Shown piece after piece: positions 12,364 through 25,500 of a stretch of DNA of 64,000 nucleotides. Positions within the stretch are counted from its first letter, which is position 1. Every line of letters starts with the position of its first letter. Source of the DNA: Ianthella basta (Eukaryota; Porifera; Demospongiae; Verongiida; Ianthellidae). Position numbers and translations under genes: made by a program. The notes beneath the pieces were generated by a model. The model was not told the DNA's origin, made no database searches, and saw only the letters and a list, made by a program, of their open reading frames with translations. The stretch covers positions 4,330,381 through 4,394,380 of the forward strand of contig OZ025887.1 in NCBI GenBank assembly GCA_964019415.1, in the 5' to 3' direction.

Positions 12364-12634
12364 AGTGACAACCACGTTCCTTACACCCTGTAGAGGATGG
12401 ATCATCATCACAGGCATCTTTCAACTTTAGAAGGCCCACACACATGCAATTATGCATCCTTCCAGTTTGATTTTCACACCGCCCATATAAGAGGAGGACA
12501 AGCGAAGTGATCAAGCCTCAATAACAGGCAATAAACAATTAATCAACAACAAAAGTATCAGTCTCACAAGATGTGATCATGCATAGTACACACATGTTTG
12601 CAATTGTGACAATTAACTAAATACTCAAGTTAAG

Positions 12635-15600
12635 CTAATCCAGGTTGGTACAGATGTGTGGGCGGTCTTGGAGTGCCAAATAGTTAACAAGCTGATCTTG
12701 ATTAGACAGCTCCTCCACTGTACCATGTTCGTTCCTCCAGAATAGTGACACACTGCCAGTGATACCACCTTGGGTGTGCACATTTTCCTGAAGCTTCTGG
12801 AGCAGCACTGGCTTCTGGCAAACTACTAAGAGTTTCTTACCATCAGGAAGAATGACAGACATATTTTCCTCAGTCTGTGATGCTGGGTCGGATTCCCACA
12901 CATCTTCTGAAGTGCTGATACACCTGGAAGTTGCAATTTGTGAACAACTTGTCATTTCTCCATCCTTGCTGGAACAAGAAAGGCGGCCGGGGGACTGTCC
13001 CATTCTCCTCTTGCTCTCTTCCCACTCCTGTTCACACTTCAGCACATTGCCATGTGAGGCCCACGTGTTTCCCTTCGCTAGTATCCTCACTTGATGCATG
13101 TAGCATGCTCTCAGAGCCTCCCATACAATCACTGTACCAGACTCTGGGGGTGAATCTTCTTTCTGTTTCTTTGCAGCATCTGATTCAAACACATCGTCAC
13201 TGACGTCCTCCAGGTACTCATTCTTGATGTACTTCTTCCCACCACTCACCACCATACACTCCTCACTCAAGCAAGGACCAGTGCTGGAAATTGGGAGAAG
13301 GAAACGAATGTACTCTTGGTAAGGTTGGAAGTGCAGAAGGAAGTCTTGCTCCTCTGAAAAGACCAGGATGTGGCCTGTGCTCATGCCGCACCACACAGTG
13401 TCCAGGGCACTGCACACAGCAGTGATGACACAGTCATTAGGCTGTGTGGCAGGCTCCACCTTCAACATAGCAGGTCCAACATCAATAGTGAACTTGAAGG
13501 TCTGTTGCAGGGTCTGCCAGGCACACAGAATGTGGCCTCTCATGGGTGCACTCCATACCAAGGACTTGCTGTTGCTCAGAGTGAGGTGACCAACATATCC
13601 CTGTATGTCATCTGGTAGGACTGTGGAAGATGCAGTTTTCAGGTTCTTTAGGTCACAAAACAGGAGATGACGGGTGTGAGACACCCACAGGGAATTGGGG
13701 CTGATAATCAGACCATTGATGCAATGCTCTGTGACGTAACACTGAGTTGGGCTGTCAGTTGATTGTATTGCACTCAGTGTTAGCTCATACATGAATATGT
13801 ATCCCTCCTTTGTTCCAATGTAGACATTGGCGTCACTGCAAGTGATGCAGGATACAGCGGTATTCGTCATACGTATGCGGTGCACTGGTTGACGGGTGCT
13901 GGCACTAAAAATATCTAGCTGACGGTTAGTTTTGGAAGCCACCCATACATTGTCTCCACACACTGCGATGCATTGAACTTGGTTGTCCTTGATCATAGTC
14001 TGTCTGAGGATGGCCATGTTGTCAGCCTGGTAGACGGTTATCTCTGCTCCTTTGTCACTGTCACAGCAGAGCCACAGCTCCACATTAGGAGGATCAAGGC
14101 TATCAGTGAGTGTGGCGGGAGTGGGAGCAGCAACAGGCTGCAGTGAAGGCTTTGAGATATAGCAGCAGGCAGTTTGAATAGAGTAGTCACTGGCAATTGG
14201 GTGGACTCCCATTATCAGCTTAACACTGGGCTTGGCTAGCTGTGCAAGTATCTCATCTGTTGTTGGGCGATCAGTATGCCTGTGCTTCCAGCATCTCTTC
14301 ATCAGACCAGTCAGGAAATGAAAACCAGTGTGGGCAACTGGAATGTTAACAATGTGAGGCCTTATTCCTTGCTCAGTGTACCTCTTGATGTTTGGTATGT
14401 CACTCTCCTTGATACTATAGAAAGGGTCGTGACGTGTAACCATTTGATACAGAACCATGGCAAATGAGAAAATGTCAGCTTTGAAATCATATGTGGCATA
14501 GCTGCGATTCCTTCCTGCAAATGCAACCTCTGGAGCAATGAATCCTGGTGTGCCACATGCACCCTTTACACCAATTGGGCCTGAGTGGGTTGCAATACCA
14601 CAGTTGGCCAATTTGCAATTGACGATGTGGTCCATATCCAGAGACCACAGTAGAACATTAGCTGCCTTCAGGTTTCGGTAGATGAAAGAGTTACTGTGAA
14701 GGAACCTGAGAGCAGATGCTACTTGGGAAGAAAGCTTGAACAGGACCACTCGGGAGATGGCTGCACCATGCTTTATGAGTGGTCCATCCAATGAGCCAAA
14801 CGGGACCTTTTCTGTGATAAGACACGGTTGAGGGAGAATCAACACACCCATCATGCACACAAGGGAGGGGTGCTGGTTTCTCTGCAGCAATTGTACTTCA
14901 CTACGAAGCTGATTCAAAGCAAATAGATAGTCATGTTTGCTTTGCACTTTGAACAGCTTGACAGCCACGGGTATTTTTCTACAATGACCATGAGTTAATG
15001 CAAAAGTACCATGACCATGGGGAAAACTCAACTGGCTATCTTTCTCATATGAAACATCTCCCTCTCCAAGTAAAAAGCGTTTGTCTATACCTGCCAACAT
15101 GAGATCTGGGAAAAGGTCAGCCAGTGCCACCCCATGACCCTTGGGGCAGGGAATATGGTCAGTGCATGCTGCAATGTACTGTACCAGGCTGTCCTTGATG
15201 AATATATATGGATCTGAGCTGCCTTCGGTGAGACACTGGTAACAAACAGCTCTTTGTTCCAACCCTTGCTCTGCCGCATGGATGCCAAGAAGGCTGGGGT
15301 ACCATTCCTCTACGGTGTTTAATACTATGTCCACTAGTTGCCCATACACCTTGCAACCCTCATGTCCTGGGGTCACAACAATACACACACCGTGCAACTC
15401 CACAACACCATCCTCCTTCTTGAGGTCTTCCATTAGAAAGTACAGGTCAGGGTCACAATAGCTACATCCTGATTTCCAGTACTTGAAGACTGCATCGCCA
15501 ACCTTCATTGCAGGCACAGAGGCTGATGCTGCTACTTTAGGCTTAGCCTCCTTCCCCTGCTGCTGTGCATCTTCTGAAATTGGCCCATCATCATTGGGCT

Positions 15601-16521
15601 CCGTGCGCAACAGTGACTGCACAGCATCTGTATGCCGGGAGCTAGCATGCATCAACATGCCTGGAGGTTTTCCCTTTGCCTTGGTGTCTGAAGCCCCTGA
15701 CCAAGTATGCCGCAGTGAGTGTGATGTGTACAAGTCGGGATGAGACTCACTCACCTCATTCGCTACCTTACCATGGGAAGCCTCAATGAGGTCTCGTAAG
15801 CACTGGACAGTGTGCATTACTCTGGCAAGGAGTCGGCTCCAGAAGCCAGGAGGAGTGGGAACAGGGAAAAGAACTTGCCTCTCGTGACACACCTGGTCAC
15901 TGGGTCTGTCGGTGCCATCAGGTCGTACATCAGGCAGCATGGATGGGATTAGGATGTGATTCATAGATAGGTCAAGGGGAAGGGCAACTTCAAAGCAGTC
16001 CAAAAGGACTAAGTACTGATCAAGACACTCAATAGGAAATTGCATGTCACAGTACACGAGAGAAAGATGGAAGCGATTAATGATACCATTCTTGATGAAT
16101 CGGTTTCTTTCATTCACTGTGACCATGAGAGACATCATCTTACACAGCCAGCAAGGATCTACAAAGTAGAGGTCATCCAGGTTGTTTTTCCTCTCATCAT
16201 AGTGCAGTAGAGAGCCCACTTCATGGAGGAACAGAGTTGCAGCCTTCACCTCCTCTTTGGAGCTGATGTCAGACAGGCTTAGAGTGCTGATCAGCTGTCT
16301 GAACTCAGAAGCACGCATTATGGGAGAGCGCTTACACTGCTGGCTGTCCTTCCGAATGCGGGCAAGTCTCAACTCCAGGTCACGGTAGCTTGCAGGGATT
16401 TGTCGACCCATCACCTTCTCACCCTTGATAGTGTAAGACTCTGCTTCTTCATAGATTATCCTCTTGAGGTTATCCAAATTCTGTGACCTCCCATGAAGAG
16501 CCACACAAGTAATACAGATGC
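12635..16521 (-). CDS. Copy 2 exon 5: COR, Cys-rich linker, pseudokinase, WD40-like C-terminus
   Basis: 3887 nt, one uninterrupted frame ending HICTNLD-stop at 12635. COR occupies the first third. A linker holds VCYQCL and CPKGHG cysteine/histidine pairs, as in LRRK1-like proteins. In the kinase fold the VAVK lysine and the APE motif remain but the catalytic Asp is Asn (YRN) and the metal-binding Asp is Asn (NCG), so phosphotransfer is unlikely. WD40-like repeats follow. An upstream methionine codon in this frame lies in the preceding 86-bp intron and is not the start. Confidence 0.92.
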
Positions 16522-19500
16522 CTGCAAAAAAGAAGAAATTCATCATTTGAGGTACAGTATGCACACTGTATATACACAACCACAACCACATGTTTAAGCT
16601 CAAATACCTTGCAATTTCTTCCAATAGGATTGGGCTAGTTGTCTGACTTGCTGCAGAAGTTGGTCCACTTTGCCACCGTCTGCCTGGTCCTCCTGTGAGA
16701 CCTTGTCATAGAAGGTAGCAACAATGATCACCTTCGAGTTGGGAGCTCTGAGGGCAATGTTGTCCAGCCATGGTTTCAGCTCACGAACCCCTTCCTCTCC
16801 ATGGGTGATGTTCCAGACTAGGAGATACAGTGAACGCTCTGTCAGGAAACACTGGTGTGTGGCATAATACTGTTCCTGCCCACCAAAATCCCAAACACTG
16901 AAAGTGAAGGTTTGCTTCAAAACCTTTGGTCTATACTGCCACTCACTAACATCAATTCCAACCGTTGACCTGTAGTTACCTTCTTTAACATTCTTCCGCT
17001 GGAGTCGAGCCACCAAAGTGGTCTTACCTGTTGCTTGTTTACCACAGAGAATGAGCTTCATGCGGTAATACTCTCGTGTATTCCTGAACTTCTGATTCAG
17101 GTATGTTATACAGTGCTCTGTATCGATTCGAATATCCTTGGGCGGATTATTTATATCATCAAGACCTTCCAGATTAAGGGTTGTGAGGTTCTGAAGCCGG
17201 CCCATTTCCACAGGTAGCTTCAGAATATCTGCATTGTGACCAAGCGCCAAAGTTGTCAGAGTGGTGAAGGAGCAAATACACTTGGGCACCTGTCGAAACT
17301 TGTTGTGATTAATGCGGAGGCACTTTAGATTGGGAGCTTCACAGTACTCAGGCAGGGACTGCAGCTCATTGTGAGACAGGTCCAGTACCTCAAGTGATGT
17401 AGCCCAATAATAAACCTCAGGGATCTCCTGAAGTTTGTTGCGGGAAATATTCAAGTCTACAATGCAGGGAAGCTCAAGAAGGCAGCGAGGAATCTCTCTC
17501 AGCAAATTGGACTGGAGATTAATCTTAGTTACACATTTCAAGTAGCTACCAATCTGTGGGGGCAACGTCTTGAAGCCATTCCTAGCCAGCTGAAGCTTCT
17601 TCACCCAGTGAATACGCTTCAGCCAAGAAACCTCCAGCTCAATTAGCTGAAGGTCATGCCACAAAACTGTACCCTCAGCCCTGTTGGTGTCAGTTCTTAG
17701 CAGCAACTCTTCACGGACTGCCACCCGCCTTTCTCTATGAGCAACTGCAATAGGAACAGCAGTGGCAACTTGCTTCTCCTGAATGGCTGACTGGATTGCA
17801 TGCAAGTCAGGATCACGAGTCAGAGGGCTGCTTTTGTTGGGAACACTGGTTCCATACAAAGTAGCCACCAAATTCACGTCATCATCGTATGCTGCTTGCA
17901 CTAGTAGAAGCATTGCACGCACGACATGAGACTTCATCTCTGTAGCATAGGTGAGTGCAGCTTTGATGTCCAGAGACTCTCGACCCTTAATGATGATCTT
18001 ACCCACATTTACAGCACTATTATTCTCAACAGCTACCATGAGAGCCTTTTGTAGGCAAGTGCTGTCAAGTGATTCTTTGGGAACTGCAAGCAACTGATCA
18101 AACCTTGCAGAGTTGCTCTCCACAGCTCTGATGATGGCTGCAAGGTGGATGGAAGGAAGTCAAAATCAAACATGGTTGCAACACACAGAAATTAATCCAA
18201 AAAGCAGACTAAAGCACAATATAGCATAGCATACAAATCACATTCTACCTACGTACGTACGTATATATCTAACAGACATCACTGATAAAAGACTACTCCC
18301 ATGATAATGTAATAGCAGGCCTCAGTGAAACTATAGCTGAATGAAGGCAGCAAAGAACAATTGAAGGCCAGGGATGGGCTTCTTTCAACGTTTAGTGGAA
18401 TCCCGCCTTGCGGACACCCCTGAAGAGCGGACACTTTCTAAAGTCCCAACGATTGGCCCTATTCTACCTGTATAAGCTTCCCCTTGAAATGCGGACACCC
18501 CGTTATTCCGTATTGCGGACAACGCCCTGTGCACCGCCCTATACAACTCTGTATAAAACTCACCCGATAATCCGGACATTTCGATCAGCTGACAGAAAAT
18601 GGCTGCTCCCTGATTTGCACTGCTACCTCTGACAAGTGACAGGGACAGCACAGAAGTTGACGAGTGCCGCAAATTGTCTAAACTAAGGGTTTTGAAAGTG
18701 TCTTTAACATGGAAAAGTTCAGCGCGAACAGCTACCCTTCTGAATCGTCTTCAGAAATGGTGCATGAGTCGAGTACTCAAGCGAACCACCTCTACCTTTG
18801 CAAATTCGTCTTATTTTGATACTTTTCATGCATACTAGATGGTGGTTTTAACGTATGGGCATATAAACCGTACCTCTGAAATGCGGACACCCCTATAATC
18901 AGGACACTTCTCTTGTTCCGAAGGGTGTCCGCATTTTAGGGGTTCCACTGTACTGAAGATAGCAATGCACCCACCAGCCTGGAGTACATATAACAGAAGG
19001 CACCATAGGTCACAGTACTGTTACCCCATTTTGCCTTTCATATCATTCTCCTTCTCCCCACTAATTTCCATGTGCTCCTAGCACATGATACAGGACACTT
19101 AAGGACCTAAGTCATGTACAAGCACTTGTATATGGTAGTGAAGGATGAAGGTCTGAGCTCTGCGTAGCAATCCAATTGGTACAGTGTCGTAGTGAGTTCG
19201 GAGTGTGTTCTCCCATGCATTAACATACCCCAATGCCTCCATATTGTTGGGTTCAGTACTTACACAAGTTACCTACATTCATCTACAGAATTGCCAAGGT
19301 ACGTATAATGTAGATTACCAAGCGACAGAATTTAGACTTCTTTCAGCTGACTACGGATCATTCAAAAGGCTCCACATGGACGTTCATGCAGGTTCCATGG
19401 GTAAATATCAAGAAAGTGATTCAAACTATGCATACGCATGTATCTCCCTTACAACAAATGCATACAGGTGTGCATCAGATTGGAGGCTCACCATATGATT

Positions 19501-22500
19501 TGAGGATCTTCTCTACTTCGGTCTTTGCAGCGAGCTGGGCTGTTTCAAGGGGTGTCTTCTGATGCTCATCCTTGGCAGTCAGGTCAGCTCCATGTTCTAG
19601 CAGGAGTCTGGCGCTTTCTGAGTGACCTCCAGAAGCAGCCAGGTGTAGAGGTGTGTACCTGCTGCTTGCCTCAGCATTGACTGGACCATGTTCCTTTAGA
19701 AGGAGCTCAAGGACTTCTGTTTGTCCTGCACTTGCAGCCTCATGGAGTGGTGTGTAGCCGAAGACACCCAGCTTCTCATTCAGCTTAGTTTTGATGTCCA
19801 CTTTGATTGCTCTCATTGCGCTTAGTAGCTCTTTCACCTTCTCAACGTGGCCTTCATTGCAGTACCCATGCAGCCGATGCTCAGCCACTGCCCTACGCAA
19901 CCCAGGTGAGTCATGTGAACCATCGTCACCTGGAAAAGGGAGTTCCTGGGCCACAGCATCATTGCTGCTGGAACTACTACTGAGACCTACCCTCATGGGA
20001 GAAGAACGAATAGATTCTACAGCATTGCAAAATGCCATATGTTTGTGTTGTCGAGCAACTTCTAAAAGAATACTAATTGGGAACTCCTCATTATCAAGTA
20101 CAGCTTGAATGTGAGGGAGATCTGGATCATTGGTAACTGGAACATCGGTAGTTTCCTTCCCAAAGAGTGCTAGCACTTGCTGGGAGTCATCTGTGTAAGC
20201 TGCTTGTAGCATTCGCAGAACTGTGTATGCACCATACGCCTGAATCTCTTTTGCGCGAGCGAGACTTTTATCGATGTCGGGCAGTTTGTGGGTACCTTTG
20301 GCTAGCTGTGCTACATTCAGAGCACTGTCTTTCTCAACTGCCAAGTCTAAAGCCTGCTGAAGGTGTTCAACTTCAAACAAATCATTTGGAAACTCACACA
20401 CAATATTCAACATTTCAGTAGAGCCCTTCTGTATGGTTTTGAGAGTGGCTAAAGGGAGAGGAATTACAGCATACATTAAAGCTACACAAGCATAGATATG
20501 AATATCTGCAGTACAAAGTCAAATCTATCTAATGCAGGCACACAACAACAAACAAGTATACTGTATGCTGCATCTCTCATGCAGATAGGCAACTGTAATA
20601 CACAATAGAATGAAGGTTTAAAAATCACGCACTTATAGAGCAGTGTATACATGGCATACATTATAGCAGTTGAGGGCACACACACCAATATACATGTATC
20701 TGCATATGTACTGAGGGCTCATGGCAGTCTGTAACAGTATTATGGGCTGAAGCTAAGTACGCAGAATACATACTGTGTACACAGGTTTCTGAGCCCCTCG
20801 TCTGGCAACTACTTGGTGCAAGCAGAGACTAGACAAAAAGGTTCATTCAATAGACTATTAGCATCAATCCATCTATCGAATCCGGTGCAATACACCCCAC
20901 ATGTGAGTCATCTCATAGTGAACCTGACTTTGTTCGACTCATTTGCGCAACACCAGTAGCCGTGGGCAGGTGGTAGTCTCGCGCGCCAGTCCCTATTATT
21001 GCACAATCGCGTATTGAATAGGGTCTGGTCAGATTTGACATGTTCTTGGGATCTCTACTGGAATTTGAGTAGACCAATCAGATTGCAGGAAAGGTGTTTG
21101 TGGTTAACAAAATCCTTTGATCTTGGACAAGGGAGCATGCTGCTCTTCAGAAAGAAGGTTTTCCACCTCTTCAGGGAGTTGTGTACTCTGGATTCTGGGT
21201 TTCGGCGTGCTGGAGTGAGTCCATAAAGAGCGGCGAGACGGAAATAGGTACTTTAGCCCAGTGACAAAGCTGTGCGTTGACTAGAGAGTTGCAGTGTAGT
21301 GGGACGAGCTACAACTTCGACTATTCGCTCGTTGAGGACGCGTTCCAGTATATTGTGACCCTCTGGCAGATGAGCAGCTCTCTCACTTAAGTGTACCGTC
21401 CAGTTTGACTCCTCCAACAGCCGCACATGACAACTGACAACTTTGTGTACTGGCGAAATCGACAGCAATATCACCGAACGCTTCTTCCCTACAACACTGA
21501 GTAGTTTGCAGCATTCACCATGGCTGCTTCTGGTCCTGCTGACCGTATAATCCAAAGCTCTAAAGTGGCTTTGATGACGTCACACATTCCGCACATTCCA
21601 TGGTGACCCAGGAACCGGTCAAGTCTGACCAGACCCTATTTCTCTGCGATTGCGCAATAAGGGAAATAGGGGCTGGCGTGTGAGACTAGGCAGGTGGTTG
21701 CATGGTGACGCAGGGTATGATTGTAATCGCATTAGGCCTTCAGACAAGAATAGCAATAAAACAACAGCACGTTTGAGAAATGAAGATTAAATTGTACAGA
21801 CAATTGGAGTGCAAATTAAATGGCCAATGGAGTCTTCGGTGATGCCAATTACAGTGGTCCCACACTGTGAAATTTAAAAGCATGTTTGGGACGAAGTTTA
21901 CTTACCTTCCTACATGACCTTGACAATAAATTCATGTGGGAAGTGCAGAAGCAAAATGACAGATGAGCAGCATACTGTTGCTTAGTCAGTGTGAGAGTGT
22001 CAGTCACAAGTGAATTTCTCCTGAATAGTAATTGAAAGTGCAGTGAAACTTTCAGGCAGGCTTTCTGCTTTAAGATGCCACGGCTTGGCACTGAAAACAA
22101 ATTTTGTTTCAACGCTCTATTGACAGGAGGCTTCAATTATCACCTCCAAAATCAGAGGATACTGCACAAGCTGTATGCAGGCATCATACCAGACCCTTTC
22201 CCAATGCAATACTAACATATAATCAGTTACCTATAGAATCTCACCTGCTGAGTGGAGACATTTCAGAACATGGTCACCACTGGCCACATGCAGTGCACTG
22301 GCTCCTTCGTCATTCTTTAGAAAGCAGTCAGCTCCCTTGTCCAAGAGTTCTTGGACACAGTCTGCATGTCCACAGGCAGCTGCAATGTGAAGGCAAGCGT
22401 CACCACTGTCCTGGTTCTGCTGGTTCAGATTAAAAGGGAGGTTAAGTTTCTCAGCCAGCCTTAAAGCTTGCAGAAGCTGCTCTTTGTTGCCATTGCGACA

Positions 22501-25500
22501 ACATTCTTCCATTGGACGGTACAGCCTATGCATCTAGAACATACAAAGGTGTTAAGGATGGTTAAAATGTTCAGCAATGGCCTAGTTATGGAGAGAAACA
22601 CAAGTGTACTAGGATTCCAACTATCGATTGAGTTTAGCAATACCTTTAAGCAGCAGAGGTGCTGCCATGCTGCTCAGGAGTATGAGTACACTCAGCAGTA
22701 CATTTAGGGTACTCAGCATACAGTACATGAAAGGACATGTTGAATTTCCAACTAAAAATATCACATACCATAACCTCACTCTGTATGTGGGGATGATAAG
22801 AGAACTAGCACTGCCCCTTATAGAAATGTGCAAGAAACAACATCATAGGATGACTGCCAAACATCACGAAACTACGTATGTCTAGGATGTCGAGAATTGG
22901 CAAGCAAGCACTCCACAACTGTGAACAGTGATGATCCTATCCTACACACATCACAAGAGATGATTACAAGGGATTGTTTACATATACTTTTCCAGTCACC
23001 AAACCACAACTCACTAATGGAAACAGTAATGTGCTTAGCTCAGGTACCAACTGCATGCTTCCATGGTACTATATGCGCTTTAGTATAGGGTCAGGGGTAC
23101 CATTAGCAACTTGTCCCCTTAGCGGTCCTCGCCTTCTATAGCTTGCTGGTGTTTCAATAGCAATCAGCAGTTACATCTTTACTGCTATGGGTATTGATAT
23201 CACTAGCTGAATGCCCGCCCTTCGGGTGGGTTCTCAGTCTACAGTTGGTAATTTGAGTGTTGAACCAATCAAAACTGTCCATTCGATTGGTAGCATTCCG
23301 CAGACTCGCTCCGTAAAACTCCGTGCATACAGAATTTACTTATGCTAATCCATTTCGTGTAAAGGAGTTCAGTAGCGAAGGCACTAACCACCTTAGGTCA
23401 CCCCCCGTATTGCCGTAATATACTCTTCCAAGTTTGGCAAAGATTGATGAAAAATTGAGGGAGGAGTTTCTGGACAACGAAATACGATCTTTTCCCTATC
23501 TCTTAGATATAACGGCGACCGTAAAAGTGGCAAGAACTCTGATGGAACGACCTTAAACCAAATTTTGGCTTGGCGAGGTTACTCACAGTATGCCTCTTTG
23601 TAATCCTACCAAGTTTCATGACATTCTGTCCAGAGTTGAAGGAGAATATCCTGAACAATGAAATTGTGTATTACGTTTATTATAATAAGATGTACACTAT
23701 CAATTTCGCGGGGTTAAACTTTCACAGTTTTTGCAGATCAGCAACCATCCATGATAGTTTCATCCTGAGAAAACTTACGCAAAGCTTTTCTGCCTGAGAC
23801 TCTGCAACTGCAAAAGTTACGTAAAGTGAATACGCCGTGCATGTACTGTGTGTCTAATTGGTGGCAGTGTTAACTGTATACTATATACCAGCTAAGCATA
23901 TCTATAGTGCATCTCATCAAAATGACACGAGACACTGATGGGAGCCTATAACCAACATGGGATTATGAAAATGAAAGCAGACCTTTGGGAAGGTCCAAAC
24001 CCACAACAGGGGAGATTCAACAGGTCATGTGTACTGTGACTGCTATTGCTGTAAGGTTTCCTGTGTAGCAACCCCAATGATGGCTTATTATACACAGCCA
24101 AAACCCCATCCTTTGGATAGGTTTCAGACTGTCAGCCATAATTAGTCAATGGAATTGTCTATTTTAATTGCACATTTCTGTATGACCCCATACATTTTCT
24201 TGAGCACAGAATTTTGATTCAATTCATCTAAAGGAAGCCAGTGGCAACTACGCCAATTTCCTACTAACGTGATGAAGTCTGACATGTTTGCTGTTGATTA
24301 GTAGAAAACTGATGGAAGAGTTTGCAAAGAACCAAACTATGACCTTCATTGAGATATTGTATGCGACAACCATAAAGTTGCAAGTACAGTACTCAGGCAG
24401 AATGACTTTAAATCAATGTTGGTCTCTCCCAACACCTCCCTATATTCCTACCACATTCAGTGACCATTTGTCATGAACTGAAGGAGCATTCCCGAAACCA
24501 TTACGTACATTACCAAAGCTTAATATGCAAAGAACGTAGACATAAATAAAATGACCTTCGTTAGTCATCAAAAAGGAAGACAAACAAAGTATGCCAGCAC
24601 ACAGATGTGTTTCTGGTATATTGAAGTTTACAACAAACCTATGTCTTTGTTCTACAATTGACAGACAAAGGAACAATTATAGGAACTTACATCAGATGCC
24701 TCCGGCAGCATCAAGCTGAGGCAGAAATAGATGCTGAAAACATCAGGTCTGGCTTCAAGGTCATGCAAGCATTGCAAGATGAGGGGCTTTAACACATGGT
24801 CGTCTGGGAGCAGGGCTAAATCAGATTCACGACGGTCCTTCTCTGGTAGTACACCGATGCCCTTTAAGTTATAAGAGGGTGATGTCTGAGTTGCAATCTG
24901 CAGCATCAGCACACCATGGGAGAAAGCGTCTCCTTTGTGATTGAATTGCACATGATCTGCAAGAGACTCGGGAGGCATGTACATCACACACCCAGGCCTG
25001 CTAGATACAAAGTCTTTGTCGATAGGTAGGAACCTAGCTAGACCAAAGTCACTAATCTTGACAATATTCCCGTCCTTGTTCAGCAACACATTTTTGGCAT
25101 TCAGGTCACGATGCAATATCTGGGGATTGTGCTGGTGAAGAAACTGCAGCCCGTTCGCCAGTTTGAGACAAATTTCCAATTGCTTTGCTACAGGTAGGCC
25201 TTTATTAGTGTTCAGAAACGTTTCTAGCGTCTGATCCATCAGTTCCATAATCAACAATACGTCTTCCCCTTCGCTGCGCCACTCAATGCACTCCACAACG
25301 TGCTGGTGCTTGGCGGCATGGAGAACTTCGCACTCACGCCTAAACTGTATGACAATAGGGTTGAGCTGCGGATCTCCATCAGCTGTCCGCAGCAAATTAT
25401 CGTGAATCTTCTTGACTGCCACCGGCCTAGATCCAAGCTTTCCTTGGTAGACTACGCCATAGGATCCCTTCCCAAGCTCCTTCCCTATGGTTAAAGAGGC

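Larger units (their letters stand above)
1..12400 (-). repeat. Tandem unit 1 of the ROCO-kinase array (left end outside window)
   Basis: This segment aligns along its length with 12401-27003 and 27004-40049. The offset to unit 2 is constant at 13573 over the last coding exon and the LRR-ROC exon, about 13553 at the ankyrin exon and 13557 at the small exon. It carries the gene from its start at 11272 to a point inside the WD40-like region at position 1. Compared with units 2 and 3 it lacks several hundred bases upstream of the start codon (around 11540) and about 180 bp near 10290. It shares the MULE-like MITE with unit 2. Confidence 0.93.

Noticed and set aside
13370-13618. Plus-strand open frames opposite the WD40-like region (also 27984-28235, and 1910-2170 and its equivalents)
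   Set aside because: They are shadows of the long minus-strand exon, with no independent support.
16522-16624. A methionine upstream of exon 5 that would make a separate 1329-residue protein
   Set aside because: The first residues would come from the 86-bp intron, which has good GTATTT and TTTTTTGCAG sites. In copy 1 this leader is not conserved.
19475-20476. Exon 3 as a free-standing 333-residue ankyrin protein
   Set aside because: Its apparent start lies upstream of a CCCTTTAG acceptor and its apparent stop lies past a GTGAGC donor. Phases on both sides fit the neighbouring exons.
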